From positions 1-64,000 of the forward strand of contig CAXBHL010000009.1 of NCBI GenBank assembly GCA_963975575.1: a stretch of 64,000 bases of DNA, in the 5' to 3' direction. Under the pieces are notes generated by a model. It was given only the letters and a program-made list of their open reading frames with translations, searched no databases and was not told the DNA's origin. The DNA is from UBA6054 sp963975575. GTDB taxonomy: Bacteria > Planctomycetota > Phycisphaerae > Phycisphaerales > UBA1924. How positions within the stretch are numbered: the stretch's first letter is position 1; every line of letters begins with the position of its first letter. A program made the translations under genes and the position numbers. Positions 25,883 to 35,523 of this stretch are shown piece by piece.

Positions 25883-28410
25883 TGCGTCGAAGCCGGATGC
25901 TGGGTGTTGTGCTGGTCTGCCTGGTCGCGCTGCTGGCGTCCGGCGTGCGTGCGGGCGTGGCGTCCGAGACCGGCCCCGTGACGGCGGAGGAGGTCGGGGC
26001 GGTCATCCGGCGCAACGCGTTGATCGACCTCGGCATGCGGGCGAGCCCGCTGCCCGAGGACTACGAGATCGTCGCGGACGCGCTCTCGGTGGCCTCCGGG
26101 ATGCGACCCCGGGACGCGGACACGGCGCGGGTGCTGGCGGCGGCGGCCTGGGCCGCGGGGGACCGGGAGCTGATGCTCGAGGCCACGCGGGCGGTGATCC
26201 GCAACGACCCGGCCGACACGGTGGCGCAGCTGAGGCTGGTCAGCGCCAACATCAACGGTCGGCAGACGGTCGAGGAGCGGATGGACGCGTACGAGCGGTT
26301 CCTGGGGCCGGCCGGTCGGGCGCTGGACGCGTCCGTGCGTTCGCGCCTGGCGCTCGACGCGGCGCTGCTGCAGCGCGAGTCGGGCGACGTGGCGGGTTTC
26401 GAGAAGCGGCTGCGCGAGGCGGTCGATCTGGACCCGACCAACAAGGACGCGGTGTCGCTGGCGGCCAGGATCTTTACGACCGATGATGCGGGCGTGGACG
26501 AGGTGGTGGGCTGGCAGATCCGGCTGCTCTACGCCGACCCGCTCGATCCGCACGTGCACCTGACGATCGCGCGGATCGCGGCCAACCAGGGGGCGATCGA
26601 CTCGGCCGACCGGTTCTTGACCAACGCCGAGCGGCTGTTCCGGGTGGCGATGGGCGACATCCCGTCCACCATGCGCGAGCCGCAGTTGAGTCTGCAGTGG
26701 CAGATCCGCGGGGCGGCGTCGGTGATCGAGAGCCTCAACGCGCCGCTCTATGACCTCCGGACGGAGGCCGCCAACGCGATCAAGGCCCGGCAGGAGGCCG
26801 GCGAGCCGATCAGCGACATCCGCAGTCCGAACGAGATCCGTTACGAGCTGGGGATCGACCGGGTGCGCCTGCTGGCGGCGGTTTCGGCCGGGGACCAGGA
26901 GACGATCGACCGCACGCTGGCGGATCTGGCGGGGACCAGCGGGGAGACGCTCAAGGCGCTGGCCGAGCGGGCCAACCGGCCGGGTGCGGACCAGCGTCAG
27001 GTTTTCCTTGAGACGGTCCGGGTGTTCACCGAGTTCCAGATCATGCGGGCGATCGCCGGACGGGACGTGGCCCAGATCGCCGAGGAGACGGAGGTCTTCT
27101 TCGGCAAGAACGTGGCCGACTCTCCGGCGATGGTGCACCTGAAAGCGTGGACGGCGTTCGGGCTGGGCGAGCACGAGCGCGCGATCGGGCTGCTGGGCAC
27201 GCCGCGACCGGCGACGAACGATCTGCTGCTGGTGGCGCTGGCCAGCGAGGCGCTGGGCGACACGGACACGGCGGTGCCGATCTATCTGACGTACGCGCGG
27301 CAGCGCTCGCTCGAGGGCTTCGGCGCGCTGGCCCGATTCCGGCTGGCGAAGCTGGGGCGCGAGGCGGACGTGATCACGTCGGCGGGCGTGCAGCTGCGCA
27401 CCGCGCTGGGGCGGGTTCCCGGCTGGATGGACCGGATGACGTCCGACCCGAGAACGTTCATGATGCTCCAGGCCGAGAGCACGATGTCGACGGTGGCGCC
27501 GCTGGACCGGGCCGCGGTGCGGGTGCGGCTGCGCAACGCTGCGTCCGTGCCGCTGGGCCTGGGGGCGTCGCGCCCGATCGGCTCTCGGATCCTGATCGGG
27601 CCGCGTCCGATCTCGCGTCTGGCGGATTTCTCCGGCGCGCCCACGCCCAAGGTGCTCGAGATGGACCAGCGTCTGCGTCTGAACCCGCGTGAGGAGATCG
27701 AGGTCACGGTGGACGCGGACGCCCCGTACACCCAGTGGCTGCGCGAGGTGAACGCGCACGTGTCGCTGCGTGATCGCTACCGGGTGATCCAGAGCTTCCA
27801 GCCCGGCCCCCGCGGCGGGCTGGTCAACGCGCCGCTGGCGCTGGTGACCGAGTCGGGGATCGTCCAGCGGGTCATGCTCGACCTGTCCCGCGCACCGTTC
27901 GAGGACCTGCTGGACAGCGTGTCCAGCGGGGATCCGGCGGACCTGCGGGCGGCGTTGATCGCCACGGTTGCGCGGACGATCCAGCCGGCCGAGGACCTGC
28001 GTCTGACCAAGGACCAACTGGGTTCGCTGGCGCGGGCATGGAGCGATCGGTTCGCGGGCGCCACGGTGGCCGAGCGGGCGTTGATGGCGCTCAAGCTGCC
28101 GCACGCCGCGCAGGTGCCGGAGATGTCGGCGTTCGACGAGACGGTCGTTGAGACGGTCGTGGCGGACGGGCTGGCGCGGGCCAAGTCCGACAGCGGCCTG
28201 CTGGTGGCGACGCTGCTGACGCGGGTGCGTTCGCCGGACAGCCCGGTGTTCGAGCTGGCGGCGCAGTCCGAGGACGGCGCGGTTCGTCGGATGGGCGAGC
28301 GTCTGAGCGCGCGGTTGGCGGAGGGTCGCCCGAGCTTCTCCAGGGCCCGCCCGGGCGTGGCGGGGCTGGCGTCGCCTTCGAACAACGTGCCGATGAGCCT
28401 GGGGCCGTGA
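25882..28410 (+). CDS. Large exported helical-repeat protein (TPR-like), unknown function
   Basis: An 842-residue protein with a Sec signal peptide at about residues 1-25 (LGVVLVCLVALLASGVRA). The remainder to about residue 520 is alpha-helical with TPR-like pairs such as LAAAAWAAGDRELMLEATRA and VHLKAWTAFGLGEHERAIGL. Residues ~520-630 look like a beta domain (AVRVRLRNAASVPLGLG, EEIEVTVDADAPY), and a helical C-terminal part follows. No catalytic motif was seen. It is coupled to both neighbours (TGATG upstream, GTGA downstream), so a shared role with the small membrane protein and the flippase-like protein is likely. Confidence 0.7.
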   Translation: MRRSRMLGVVLVCLVALLASGVRAGVASETGPVTAEEVGAVIRRNALIDLGMRASPLPEDYEIVADALSVASGMRPRDADTARVLAAAAWAAGDRELMLEATRAVIRNDPADTVAQLRLVSANINGRQTVEERMDAYERFLGPAGRALDASVRSRLALDAALLQRESGDVAGFEKRLREAVDLDPTNKDAVSLAARIFTTDDAGVDEVVGWQIRLLYADPLDPHVHLTIARIAANQGAIDSADRFLTNAERLFRVAMGDIPSTMREPQLSLQWQIRGAASVIESLNAPLYDLRTEAANAIKARQEAGEPISDIRSPNEIRYELGIDRVRLLAAVSAGDQETIDRTLADLAGTSGETLKALAERANRPGADQRQVFLETVRVFTEFQIMRAIAGRDVAQIAEETEVFFGKNVADSPAMVHLKAWTAFGLGEHERAIGLLGTPRPATNDLLLVALASEALGDTDTAVPIYLTYARQRSLEGFGALARFRLAKLGREADVITSAGVQLRTALGRVPGWMDRMTSDPRTFMMLQAESTMSTVAPLDRAAVRVRLRNAASVPLGLGASRPIGSRILIGPRPISRLADFSGAPTPKVLEMDQRLRLNPREEIEVTVDADAPYTQWLREVNAHVSLRDRYRVIQSFQPGPRGGLVNAPLALVTESGIVQRVMLDLSRAPFEDLLDSVSSGDPADLRAALIATVARTIQPAEDLRLTKDQLGSLARAWSDRFAGATVAERALMALKLPHAAQVPEMSAFDETVVETVVADGLARAKSDSGLLVATLLTRVRSPDSPVFELAAQSEDGAVRRMGERLSARLAEGRPSFSRARPGVAGLASPSNNVPMSLGP

Positions 28411-29366
28411 CACGCGTCGCGCCCGAGCCCGGGGCCCCGCGGGCCCGCCCGCGGTGGGTGGGATGGGCCGGGTTCGTGCTCGGCGTGCTGCTGCTGGCGG
28501 GGGCGGGTGCGGTGCTGATCGCCAACCCCGATTCGCTGCGTGACCTGTCGGCACGCCTGGGGGCCGCGCCGTGGTGGGCGGTGGTGATCATCCTGGCCGG
28601 CCCGGTGCTGAACTGGCTGCTGGTGTCCGGGTGCCTGTGGATGCTGCTGCGACGGCACGGGCCGGTCGGTCTGGGGGAGATGAACGCGCTGGTGGGCAGC
28701 GCGTGGCTGCTCAACCACCTGCCGATGCGTCCGGGGCTGATCGGGCGGGTGGGCTACCACAAGCTGGTCAACGGCATCCGCGTGCGCGACGCCGTCGAAT
28801 CGACCCTGTGGTCCCTCGGTCTGGCCGGCGTGGCCGGCGCGATGGGGTTCAGCCTGGCCCTGGCCATCCCGGAGGGGTCGGGGGCTGTGACCATCGGGTT
28901 CGTGCTCGCGGGCCCGGTGGCGCTGACCGGCGTTGGTGCCCTAGCGGCGCGGGGCGCGGGCGCGGTACGGTCGGGCTGGTTGCTGGGCGCGTTGTCGGCC
29001 CGGTACGCCGACATGGGCGTGTGGGCCGTGCGGTACGCGGTGGTGTTCTGGGTGATGGGAATCGAGATGACCCCTGTGCAGATCGTCATGGTGACCGCGG
29101 TGAGCCAGATCGCGCAGCTCGTCCCGCTCGCGGGCGGCGGCATGGGCCTGCGTGAATGGCTGGTGGGTCTGGCGGCGGGCACGATGGCGCACGCGTTCGA
29201 CGCGGCGCTGGCGGGGGACCTGATCAACCGGGCCGCCGAGACGCTGGTGGTCATCCCCGTGGGGCTGATCTCGGGCGCGGTGGTGGCCCGGCGGGTGGCC
29301 CGGTTCCGCGCCGCGGGGCCCGCGGCAACCTCGCGGACGGGGGAAAGCGAGGGGGTCCCGGCGTGA
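28407..29366 (+). CDS. YbhN/AglD-type membrane protein (LPG synthase-like TM region)
   Basis: A 319-residue polytopic membrane protein with 7-8 helices. ALVGSAWLLNHLPMRPGLIG is like the conserved N-terminal region of the UPF0104/lysylphosphatidylglycerol synthase TM family, and SQIAQLVPLAGGGMGLREWL matches its IPxxPGGLGxxE-like C-terminal motif. Members are often proposed lipid or polyprenol-linked flippases. It begins with GTG overlapping the previous stop (GTGA) and ends overlapping the next start. Confidence 0.65.
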   Translation: MTRVAPEPGAPRARPRWVGWAGFVLGVLLLAGAGAVLIANPDSLRDLSARLGAAPWWAVVIILAGPVLNWLLVSGCLWMLLRRHGPVGLGEMNALVGSAWLLNHLPMRPGLIGRVGYHKLVNGIRVRDAVESTLWSLGLAGVAGAMGFSLALAIPEGSGAVTIGFVLAGPVALTGVGALAARGAGAVRSGWLLGALSARYADMGVWAVRYAVVFWVMGIEMTPVQIVMVTAVSQIAQLVPLAGGGMGLREWLVGLAAGTMAHAFDAALAGDLINRAAETLVVIPVGLISGAVVARRVARFRAAGPAATSRTGESEGVPA

Positions 29367-29857
29367 TCCCCTTCTTTGTCGGGTACGCCATGCTGGTGTG
29401 GTACCTCTCGGCCAGGTACCGCAGGACCGTGCTCGCCTTCGCGTGCGCGGTGTCCGGAACGGCGCTGCTGGCAGTGCTGGCGTACGGGCACTGGCTGTTC
29501 GGCCAGGGCCACCCCGAGTTGTTCATCCAGGGCATGCAGATCCTGCTGTACCCGTACACGGTGGTCGTGGGCGTGGTGGGCGTGTTCATCGCGTCGCTGC
29601 CGCGCCGGTACCCGCCGGGCGCGTGCCCGCGGTGCGGGTACGACCTGGCGGGGCTGGGGCACCCGGTGGCGAACTGCCCCGAGTGCGGGCGGCCGAGCCA
29701 CGGGAACCGCGTGTCGTACCGCCGGAGCGGCGCCGAGCGGGAGAACCTGCGGCGTGCCGACGTGACGGTGATCTCAGCCGCGGAGGCCGCGCCAGGCGCC
29801 GCCGGCGACCAGGATCAGCAGGGGGATCACGCCGAGCAGCGTCCACCGGATGGTTGA
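29363..29857 (+). CDS. Membrane protein with a cytosolic zinc ribbon
   Basis: A 164-residue protein starting at a GTG that overlaps the preceding stop. Three membrane helices (about residues 2-15, 22-44 and 52-75) are followed by a zinc ribbon, CPRCGYDLAGLG then CPECGRP, of the CxxC-x12-CxxC kind common in planctomycetes. Its last 84 bases overlap the 3' end of the convergent GldG-like gene, so the C-terminal tail beyond the ribbon is the least certain part. The tandem paralogues near 40-42 kb share the ribbon. Confidence 0.65.
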   Translation: MIPFFVGYAMLVWYLSARYRRTVLAFACAVSGTALLAVLAYGHWLFGQGHPELFIQGMQILLYPYTVVVGVVGVFIASLPRRYPPGACPRCGYDLAGLGHPVANCPECGRPSHGNRVSYRRSGAERENLRRADVTVISAAEAAPGAAGDQDQQGDHAEQRPPDG

Positions 29858-32635
29858 GAGCTGGGAGGCGGTCAGCGGCTTGACGGTCGCGACCGGTCGT
29901 GCGTCGGCGCTGGGGGCGATCAGTTCGTCGAGCCCGGCCAGCCAGTTGATCGAGCCGTCGAGGAGGACGTCGTTGCCGGGGAACCGGTTGGCGACGCGGC
30001 CGTCGACGAGCTGGACGGCGCTGGTCACGGCCGAGTCGGACGACCAGCCGTTCGAGCCGACCACCACGACGCGCGAGGTCCCGAAGCTGTTGTCCCGCTC
30101 GGCGGCGGCGGCGATGATCCAGCGTTCTTCGCGGGTGTCCTCTCCGGCGTCGAACCGCGGCTGCTCGGCGAGCATAGACCGGGCGTTGGCGGCGGTGGAC
30201 CAGAAGTGGAGCCAGCGCGACTCGGCCCAGGTCTGGTCGTCGCCGACGAGTTCGAGGACCGGACGGGCGGTCACGCCGGGCGTTTCGGTCAGTTCGAGCG
30301 GGGTGGCCCAGGGTGCCAGGGTGCGCAGGCCGCGGACGGCGGAGGCGATCGGGTTGTCGCCGCCCGGGGGGACGACGACGGTGAGCCAGTCGGCGACCAG
30401 GCCGCCGGGCGTGGCGGCGTCGGTGCGTCCGGTGGTGTTGCGGAGCAGCGTGGTGCCCGTGCGGGCGACGATGCCGAAGGGCTCGGCGAGTCGGGCGAGG
30501 GGGTCGGTGTCGCCGTAGGTGGGGTAGACGGAGGGGTTGAGCGAGAGGAGAACGGGCTCGCCGGCTTCGAGCAGTCGCTGGACGACGGCGGCGAGTTCCT
30601 TGGCGCGCTGGGCGCCGGTGAGGCGTCCGCCCGCGCTGCCGGCGGTCGAATCGGGGCTGATGACGGCGAAGACGACGGGGCGGAGGCCCCCGGGGTCGAT
30701 CCGGGCCAGGTCCGGGGGCTCGACCTGCTCGAGGGCGGCCCACTCGACGCTGTCGATCTCGCGTTCGCGGAGGCGTTCGCGGACGCGGGCGAAGGCGCCG
30801 CCTTCGGCGCCGAGGGCCCCGGGCGGGTGGGCGTGGGTGAAGACGACGATCGGGCGTTCGGGGCGGACGAGGCGGCCGATGGCGGTGGCGACGAGTTCCT
30901 GGGCGCGGGGGCCGATCACGCCGGCGGCGGACAGGCCGGCGCGCTCGAGGACCTCGGTGGGGGGCAGGAGGGCCTCGAGGTCCACGGCGGCGACGCCCTG
31001 GCCGGGCGGGCCGATGACGAGCAGCGATTCGCCGGTTTCCAGGGCCCGGGCGACGCGGAGCGTGTCGAGCCTGGGCAGTCGGTCGAGGCGTTCGAAAGCG
31101 ACGGCGGCGTCGTCGCGGAGCACGGCGGCGCGGTCGGCGGCGGCGCGGGCGAGGGCGCCCGCGTTGGGCCCGGCGATCTCCGACGATCCGTAGGCGCGGG
31201 TCTGCTCGGCGAGGTCGGCGAGCTGGGCGCGCTGGGTGTTCAGGGCGGCGGCGGCCTGGGGAACGAAGGCGTCGGTGGCCGGCAGTCCGGCCGGGCCGGC
31301 GGGCTCTTCGAGGGCGCCGGCGAGGGCGGCGGCCTGCTCTGAAAGGGCGCGGGCGCCGAGGCGGAGCAGGCCCGCGCGCTGCTCGAAGTAGGCGCGGTTG
31401 GTGGCGGCGCCGGGCTCGGAGGGGCCGATGGCGTCGCGGACGGCGTCGAGGGCCCGGGCGAGGGCTTCGGCTTCGGTGGACAGCGTGCGGACCCTGGCGG
31501 CGGCGGCGTCGATGGTCTCGCGGACGCGGGCGGAGCGGTCCTGTTCGCGGTCGGCGAGCACGGCGAGCAGGTCGTCGGTCTGGTCGATGCCCGCGGGGGA
31601 GCCCAGATCGATCACGCGGAGGGTCAGCAGGTCGCTGGCGCGGTCGTAGGACTCGAGCACGTCGATCACCAGGTCTACGGCGCGGCGGTCGGCGGCGCCG
31701 AGGTCGATGGCGAAGACCAGCTCGGTCGGGGCGTCGATCAGGTCGATCATGCCGGTCGCCCGCGGGCTGAGCCGGTGTGAGCCGGTGGCGGTGATGTCGA
31801 TTCGGGCCCGCCAGTCGTGGGCGAGCACGCCGAGGAGCAGGGCGGACGCGCCGGTCGCGGCGATGAACCCGGCCCACAGGCCCGCGGCGAGCGGTCGGGG
31901 GCGGGAGAGGCGGCGGCTCTCGAGCACGCCGGCGGTCAGGACGATCGTCCAGCCGGTGCCAATCAGGAAGAAGGCGACCGCGGCGGTGTCGAAGACGCCC
32001 TTGGACAGGCTGCCGACGCGTCCGATGACGGAGAACGCCGACGCGAGTTCCTGGACGCGGGGGCCGGCAATGGTCTGAAGGGGGCCGGCCAGGCTGGTGA
32101 GCATGAGCAGCAGCACGATGCCCATGAGGGTGCCGAGGAAGGCGAGTGTCTGCGAGGAGGTCAGGGCCGAGGCGAGCAGGCCGATGCCCAGGTAGAGGCC
32201 GCCGACCAGGAACAGGGTGAGGTAACCCGCGAAGACGGGCCCGGGGTCGGGCCTGGGCTCGGAGACGAGGGCGAGGGTCAGCGGCAGCACGAGCGTGGGC
32301 GCGAGTGTGACGGCCAGGAAGAACCACGCGCCCAGGTGCTTGCCGAGGGCGACCGCGAAGTCGCCGACGGGGGCGGTGCGGAGCATCTCGACGGTGCCGC
32401 TGCGGGCCTCCTCGGCCAGCAGGCGCATGGAGATGGCGGGGGCGATGGGGACCATCATCCACGCGGCGGCGGCGAAGAAGTACCGCATGGTGGCCGGTGC
32501 GCCGGGGATCAGGGCGGACTGGACGAACACGATGGCGCTGAGGAAGGCGTAGAGGGCGACGACGATCCAGCCGACCGGCAGTCGGAAGAGGCTCTGCACC
32601 TCGCGGGCGGCGATGGTCCACACGGCGCGCATCAT
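29774..32635 (-). CDS. Fused ABC-2 permease (GldF-like) and GldG-like auxiliary protein
   Basis: A 953-residue protein. Residues 1-~245 are an ABC-2 permease with six helices (AAREVQSLFRLPVGWIVVAL, LAEEARSGTVEMLRTAPVGD). From ~265 comes a GldG-like ABC_transp_aux region: a helix, then RARIDITATGSHRLSPRATG with LVFAIDLG, a long helical middle with coiled-coil features, and a C-terminal anchor ILVAGGAWRGLRG. In Bacteroidetes these are separate proteins, GldF and GldG, working with the ATPase GldA. The ATG at 32635 overlaps the ATPase stop (ATGA). Confidence 0.85.
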   Translation of the reverse strand: MMRAVWTIAAREVQSLFRLPVGWIVVALYAFLSAIVFVQSALIPGAPATMRYFFAAAAWMMVPIAPAISMRLLAEEARSGTVEMLRTAPVGDFAVALGKHLGAWFFLAVTLAPTLVLPLTLALVSEPRPDPGPVFAGYLTLFLVGGLYLGIGLLASALTSSQTLAFLGTLMGIVLLLMLTSLAGPLQTIAGPRVQELASAFSVIGRVGSLSKGVFDTAAVAFFLIGTGWTIVLTAGVLESRRLSRPRPLAAGLWAGFIAATGASALLLGVLAHDWRARIDITATGSHRLSPRATGMIDLIDAPTELVFAIDLGAADRRAVDLVIDVLESYDRASDLLTLRVIDLGSPAGIDQTDDLLAVLADREQDRSARVRETIDAAAARVRTLSTEAEALARALDAVRDAIGPSEPGAATNRAYFEQRAGLLRLGARALSEQAAALAGALEEPAGPAGLPATDAFVPQAAAALNTQRAQLADLAEQTRAYGSSEIAGPNAGALARAAADRAAVLRDDAAVAFERLDRLPRLDTLRVARALETGESLLVIGPPGQGVAAVDLEALLPPTEVLERAGLSAAGVIGPRAQELVATAIGRLVRPERPIVVFTHAHPPGALGAEGGAFARVRERLREREIDSVEWAALEQVEPPDLARIDPGGLRPVVFAVISPDSTAGSAGGRLTGAQRAKELAAVVQRLLEAGEPVLLSLNPSVYPTYGDTDPLARLAEPFGIVARTGTTLLRNTTGRTDAATPGGLVADWLTVVVPPGGDNPIASAVRGLRTLAPWATPLELTETPGVTARPVLELVGDDQTWAESRWLHFWSTAANARSMLAEQPRFDAGEDTREERWIIAAAAERDNSFGTSRVVVVGSNGWSSDSAVTSAVQLVDGRVANRFPGNDVLLDGSINWLAGLDELIAPSADARPVATVKPLTASQLSTIRWTLLGVIPLLILVAGGAWRGLRG

Positions 32636-33648
32636 GCGGGGGCGGCCTCCGGCTGGTCCGATCCGCGGGCGGGGGTCGGCGGGGCGGCGGCCTCGTCGAT
32701 GAGATGGATGAAAAGGGCCTCGAGCGAGGGGGTCACGCGGGTGAGCTCGCGGACGAACAGGCCGCGGTCCTCGAGGGCGCCGGCGATGGGCTCGCGCAGG
32801 TCCGGGGCGCTGGGGGCGGCGTGGACGACGGCGCGGGTCCAGCCGCGGGCGTGGTCGTCGGGTTGGTGGTCGGCGAGGACGGCCGAGGCGGCCCCGGCGA
32901 CGGAGGCGAGGGCCTGGAGGGCGTGCTCGGGCCCGGCGGCGGGGTTGGTGCGCAGTTCGACGGTGTAGCGGACGGGGCCCGGGGAAGAGGCGATGAGCGA
33001 CTCGGGCGTGCCGTCGGCGCGGACACGCCCCCCGGCCATGACGAGGACGCGGTCGCAGGTTCGTTCGACCTCGGGGAGGATGTGGGAGCAGAGGAGCATG
33101 GTCTTGTTTTCGGCGAGTTCGCGGATGAGGGAGCGGGCGGTGCGGATCTGGCTGGGGTCCAGGCCGTTGGTGGGCTCGTCGAGGATCAGGACGGCGGGGT
33201 CGTGGACCAGGGCGGCGGCGAGTCCGACGCGTTGGCGGTAGCCCTTGGAGAGGTGGCCGATGCGTCGTTTGGCGACGTCGGCGACGCGGGTACGGTCCAT
33301 GGCCCGTCCGACGGCCTTTTCGAGGTCGTGGCGGGTCAGGCCCCAGAGTCTGGCGCGGTACCGGAGATAGCCGCTCACGGACATTTCCGGGTAGAGCGGG
33401 GCGGACTCGGGTAAATACCCAATCTTGGCGCGTGCGGCGGCGGGGTGCTCGGCGGGGTCGATGCCGTCGATGGTGACGGACCCGGCGTCGGGGGCGAGCG
33501 ATCCGGTGATCATGCGGATGGTGGTGCTCTTTCCGGCGCCGTTCGGGCCGAGCAGACCGGCGATCTGGCCCGTCGGGAGTTCGAACGAGACGCGGTCGAC
33601 CGCCCGGAGGTGGCCGAAGGATTTCGAGATTTCTCGGACGCGGATCAT
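32632..33648 (-). CDS. ABC transporter ATP-binding protein (GldA-like)
   Basis: A 338-residue ABC ATPase. Walker A GLLGPNGAGKSTTIRM is at about residues 34-49, the signature is HLSKGYRQRVGLAAALVHDP (LSKGY form), Walker B is AVLILDEPTNGLDPSQI, and the switch histidine is in LLCSHILPEVERTCD. This LSKGYRQRVGLA form is typical of GldA/NosF-like exporters that act with ABC-2 permeases. A C-terminal domain of ~110 residues follows the ATPase. The ATG at 33648 opens the conserved MIRVREISKSF; the 25-residue upstream extension is not supported. Confidence 0.9.
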   Translation of the reverse strand: MIRVREISKSFGHLRAVDRVSFELPTGQIAGLLGPNGAGKSTTIRMITGSLAPDAGSVTIDGIDPAEHPAAARAKIGYLPESAPLYPEMSVSGYLRYRARLWGLTRHDLEKAVGRAMDRTRVADVAKRRIGHLSKGYRQRVGLAAALVHDPAVLILDEPTNGLDPSQIRTARSLIRELAENKTMLLCSHILPEVERTCDRVLVMAGGRVRADGTPESLIASSPGPVRYTVELRTNPAAGPEHALQALASVAGAASAVLADHQPDDHARGWTRAVVHAAPSAPDLREPIAGALEDRGLFVRELTRVTPSLEALFIHLIDEAAAPPTPARGSDQPEAAPA

Positions 33649-33803
33649 GTGTGGGCCCAAGGCCGGTCGGGCCGATGGACGATACACCTTCCGGGCAACG
33701 GATTCCGAACGATGCACCCGCAAGGGGTGTGCGTGCGAAGGATAAGGTAGGAAACGGGATTCCGGGGATCGTTCGACTTCCCCTGCCCGGCTCTTGAGGC
33801 ACG

Positions 33804-35396
33804 ATGGTGGAGACCCAACCGAAGCTGGTTCTTGTCGGAGCGGACGCCCGCACGGCGGCCGAGTTGTCGGCCCTGATCGGGGACCGCTACGAGGTGGTGC
33901 GGCAGCCGGAGGAGCCGACGCTGGCCGCGGTGCTGCGTGCGCTGGGCGAGGGCGTGCTGATCACGGCTGGCGAGAGCGAGCCGGCGTGGTCGAACCAGTA
34001 CTTTGACGCGCTGGACGAGCGGACGCGCCGGATGGTGGCCGAGTTGTGCCAGATGGCGGCCCGGTCGGACAAGGGCGTGACGGGGGCGGTGACGGGCAAG
34101 CACGAGCTGGAGAGCCACGACGGGCGTCAGGTGTTCGACGTGTACATCACGACGCTGGCTCCGGACGAGCACGGCGAGCGCAAGGTGGCGGCGGTGGTGC
34201 GGGACATCACGGTGGCGCGCCGGGCGCAGCAGAAGATGGACGCGATCGACCGGGCGGGCTTCGAGTTGGTGCGGATGGACACCGAGGAAGTCCGGCGGAT
34301 GAACTCGATGGAGCGGATCCAGCTGCTCGAGCGGCGGATCGTGGCGTACTCGAAGGAGCTGCTGCACTTCGACCACTTCGCGATCTTCCTGATCGACCCC
34401 AAGCGGAACAAGCTCGAGATGGTGATGCAGTCGGGGCTGCCGCCGGAGATCCAGGATCTGGACCTGTACCTCGAGCACGAGGGGTCGGGGATCTCGGGGT
34501 ACGTCGCCAGCACGGGGCGGAGCTACGTCTGCCAGGACACGGAGCTGGACGAGAAGTTCCTGCCGGGGCTGAGCGGGGCGCGATCGAGCCTGACGGTGCC
34601 GCTGTGCGTGCACGACCGGGTGATCGGGATCATGGACATCGAGAGCCAGCAGGCCGGCGCGTTCGACGACCAGGACCGGCAGTTCGCCGAGATCTTCGGG
34701 CGGTACATCGCGATGGCGCTGCACATGCTCCAGCTGCTTGTGACCGAGCGGAGCACGGTGAACGAGAAGGTCTCGGACCGGTTCGAGGGCGAGCTGCGCG
34801 AACCGCTGGAGGACATCCTGCACGAGGTGGACTGGCTGACGGCCCGCCCGGACGCGGACCCCGAGGTGCGGCACCACATCGAGCGCATCCTGACCGATGT
34901 CGAGTCGATCCGCCGGCGGGTCAAGTCGGTGGCTTCCGGGCCGCAGACGCTGCTGGGCGTGGACGAGGCGATGCGGACGCGTGAGAAGGACCCGGTGCTG
35001 GCCGGGCGTCGGGTGCTGATCGCGGACGATCACCCGAAGATCCGCAAGGTGATCGGCGACGTGCTGGCGCACAAGGGCGCCAAGACCGAGATCTTCTCGG
35101 GGGGCGGCGACGCGATCGAGCGGCTCAAGGCGTGCGTGGACGGCGATTCGGGCTTTGACCTGATCGTGTCGGACATCCAGATGCCCGACCGCAACGGCTA
35201 CGAGGTGTTCGCGGCGGCCCGCAAGCACTGCCCGGGCGTGCCGGTGATCCTGATGACCGGCTTCGGGTACGACCCGCACCACTCGATCGTGCGTGCGAGC
35301 CAAGAGGGTCTGCAGGGCGTGCTGTTCAAGCCGTTCGAGATCGAGTTGCTGCTCAATCAGGTGCGCGACGCGCTGACGAACCCGAAGAAGGGCTGA
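33804..35396 (+). CDS. PAS-GAF-receiver regulatory protein
   Basis: A 530-residue signalling protein. Residues ~45-145 resemble a PAS fold (LGEGVLITAGESEPAWSNQ, ending VVRDITVARRAQQKMDAI). Residues ~175-310 are a GAF domain (HFDHFAIFLIDPKRNKLEMV, GSGISGYVASTGRSYVC, RSSLTVPLCVHDRVIGIMDI). A helical linker follows, then a C-terminal receiver (residues ~400-527) with IADDHPKIR, the phosphoacceptor near D457 in VSDIQMPDRNGYE, and the conserved lysine in LFKPFEIE. There is no kinase or DNA-binding domain, so it must be phosphorylated by and signal to other proteins. It is divergent from the ABC genes. Confidence 0.85.
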   Translation: MVETQPKLVLVGADARTAAELSALIGDRYEVVRQPEEPTLAAVLRALGEGVLITAGESEPAWSNQYFDALDERTRRMVAELCQMAARSDKGVTGAVTGKHELESHDGRQVFDVYITTLAPDEHGERKVAAVVRDITVARRAQQKMDAIDRAGFELVRMDTEEVRRMNSMERIQLLERRIVAYSKELLHFDHFAIFLIDPKRNKLEMVMQSGLPPEIQDLDLYLEHEGSGISGYVASTGRSYVCQDTELDEKFLPGLSGARSSLTVPLCVHDRVIGIMDIESQQAGAFDDQDRQFAEIFGRYIAMALHMLQLLVTERSTVNEKVSDRFEGELREPLEDILHEVDWLTARPDADPEVRHHIERILTDVESIRRRVKSVASGPQTLLGVDEAMRTREKDPVLAGRRVLIADDHPKIRKVIGDVLAHKGAKTEIFSGGGDAIERLKACVDGDSGFDLIVSDIQMPDRNGYEVFAAARKHCPGVPVILMTGFGYDPHHSIVRASQEGLQGVLFKPFEIELLLNQVRDALTNPKKG

Positions 35397-35523
35397 GCGG
35401 CCGACGGCCCTCGCGCCATTTTTTGGTCGTTTGATCCGAGAATACGGTGGGCGGATCCCCCGGGGTGGGGTAAGGTGGGGAGAACCCGCCGCGGCATTCT
35501 TCGTGGCCCCGAGGAGGAGCGAT

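Noticed and set aside
24805..28554. Very long open frame on the minus strand (1249 codons)
   Set aside because: It is antisense to rho and the exported repeat protein; its arginine/histidine/proline-rich product is the usual GC-bias shadow and has no recognisable domain.
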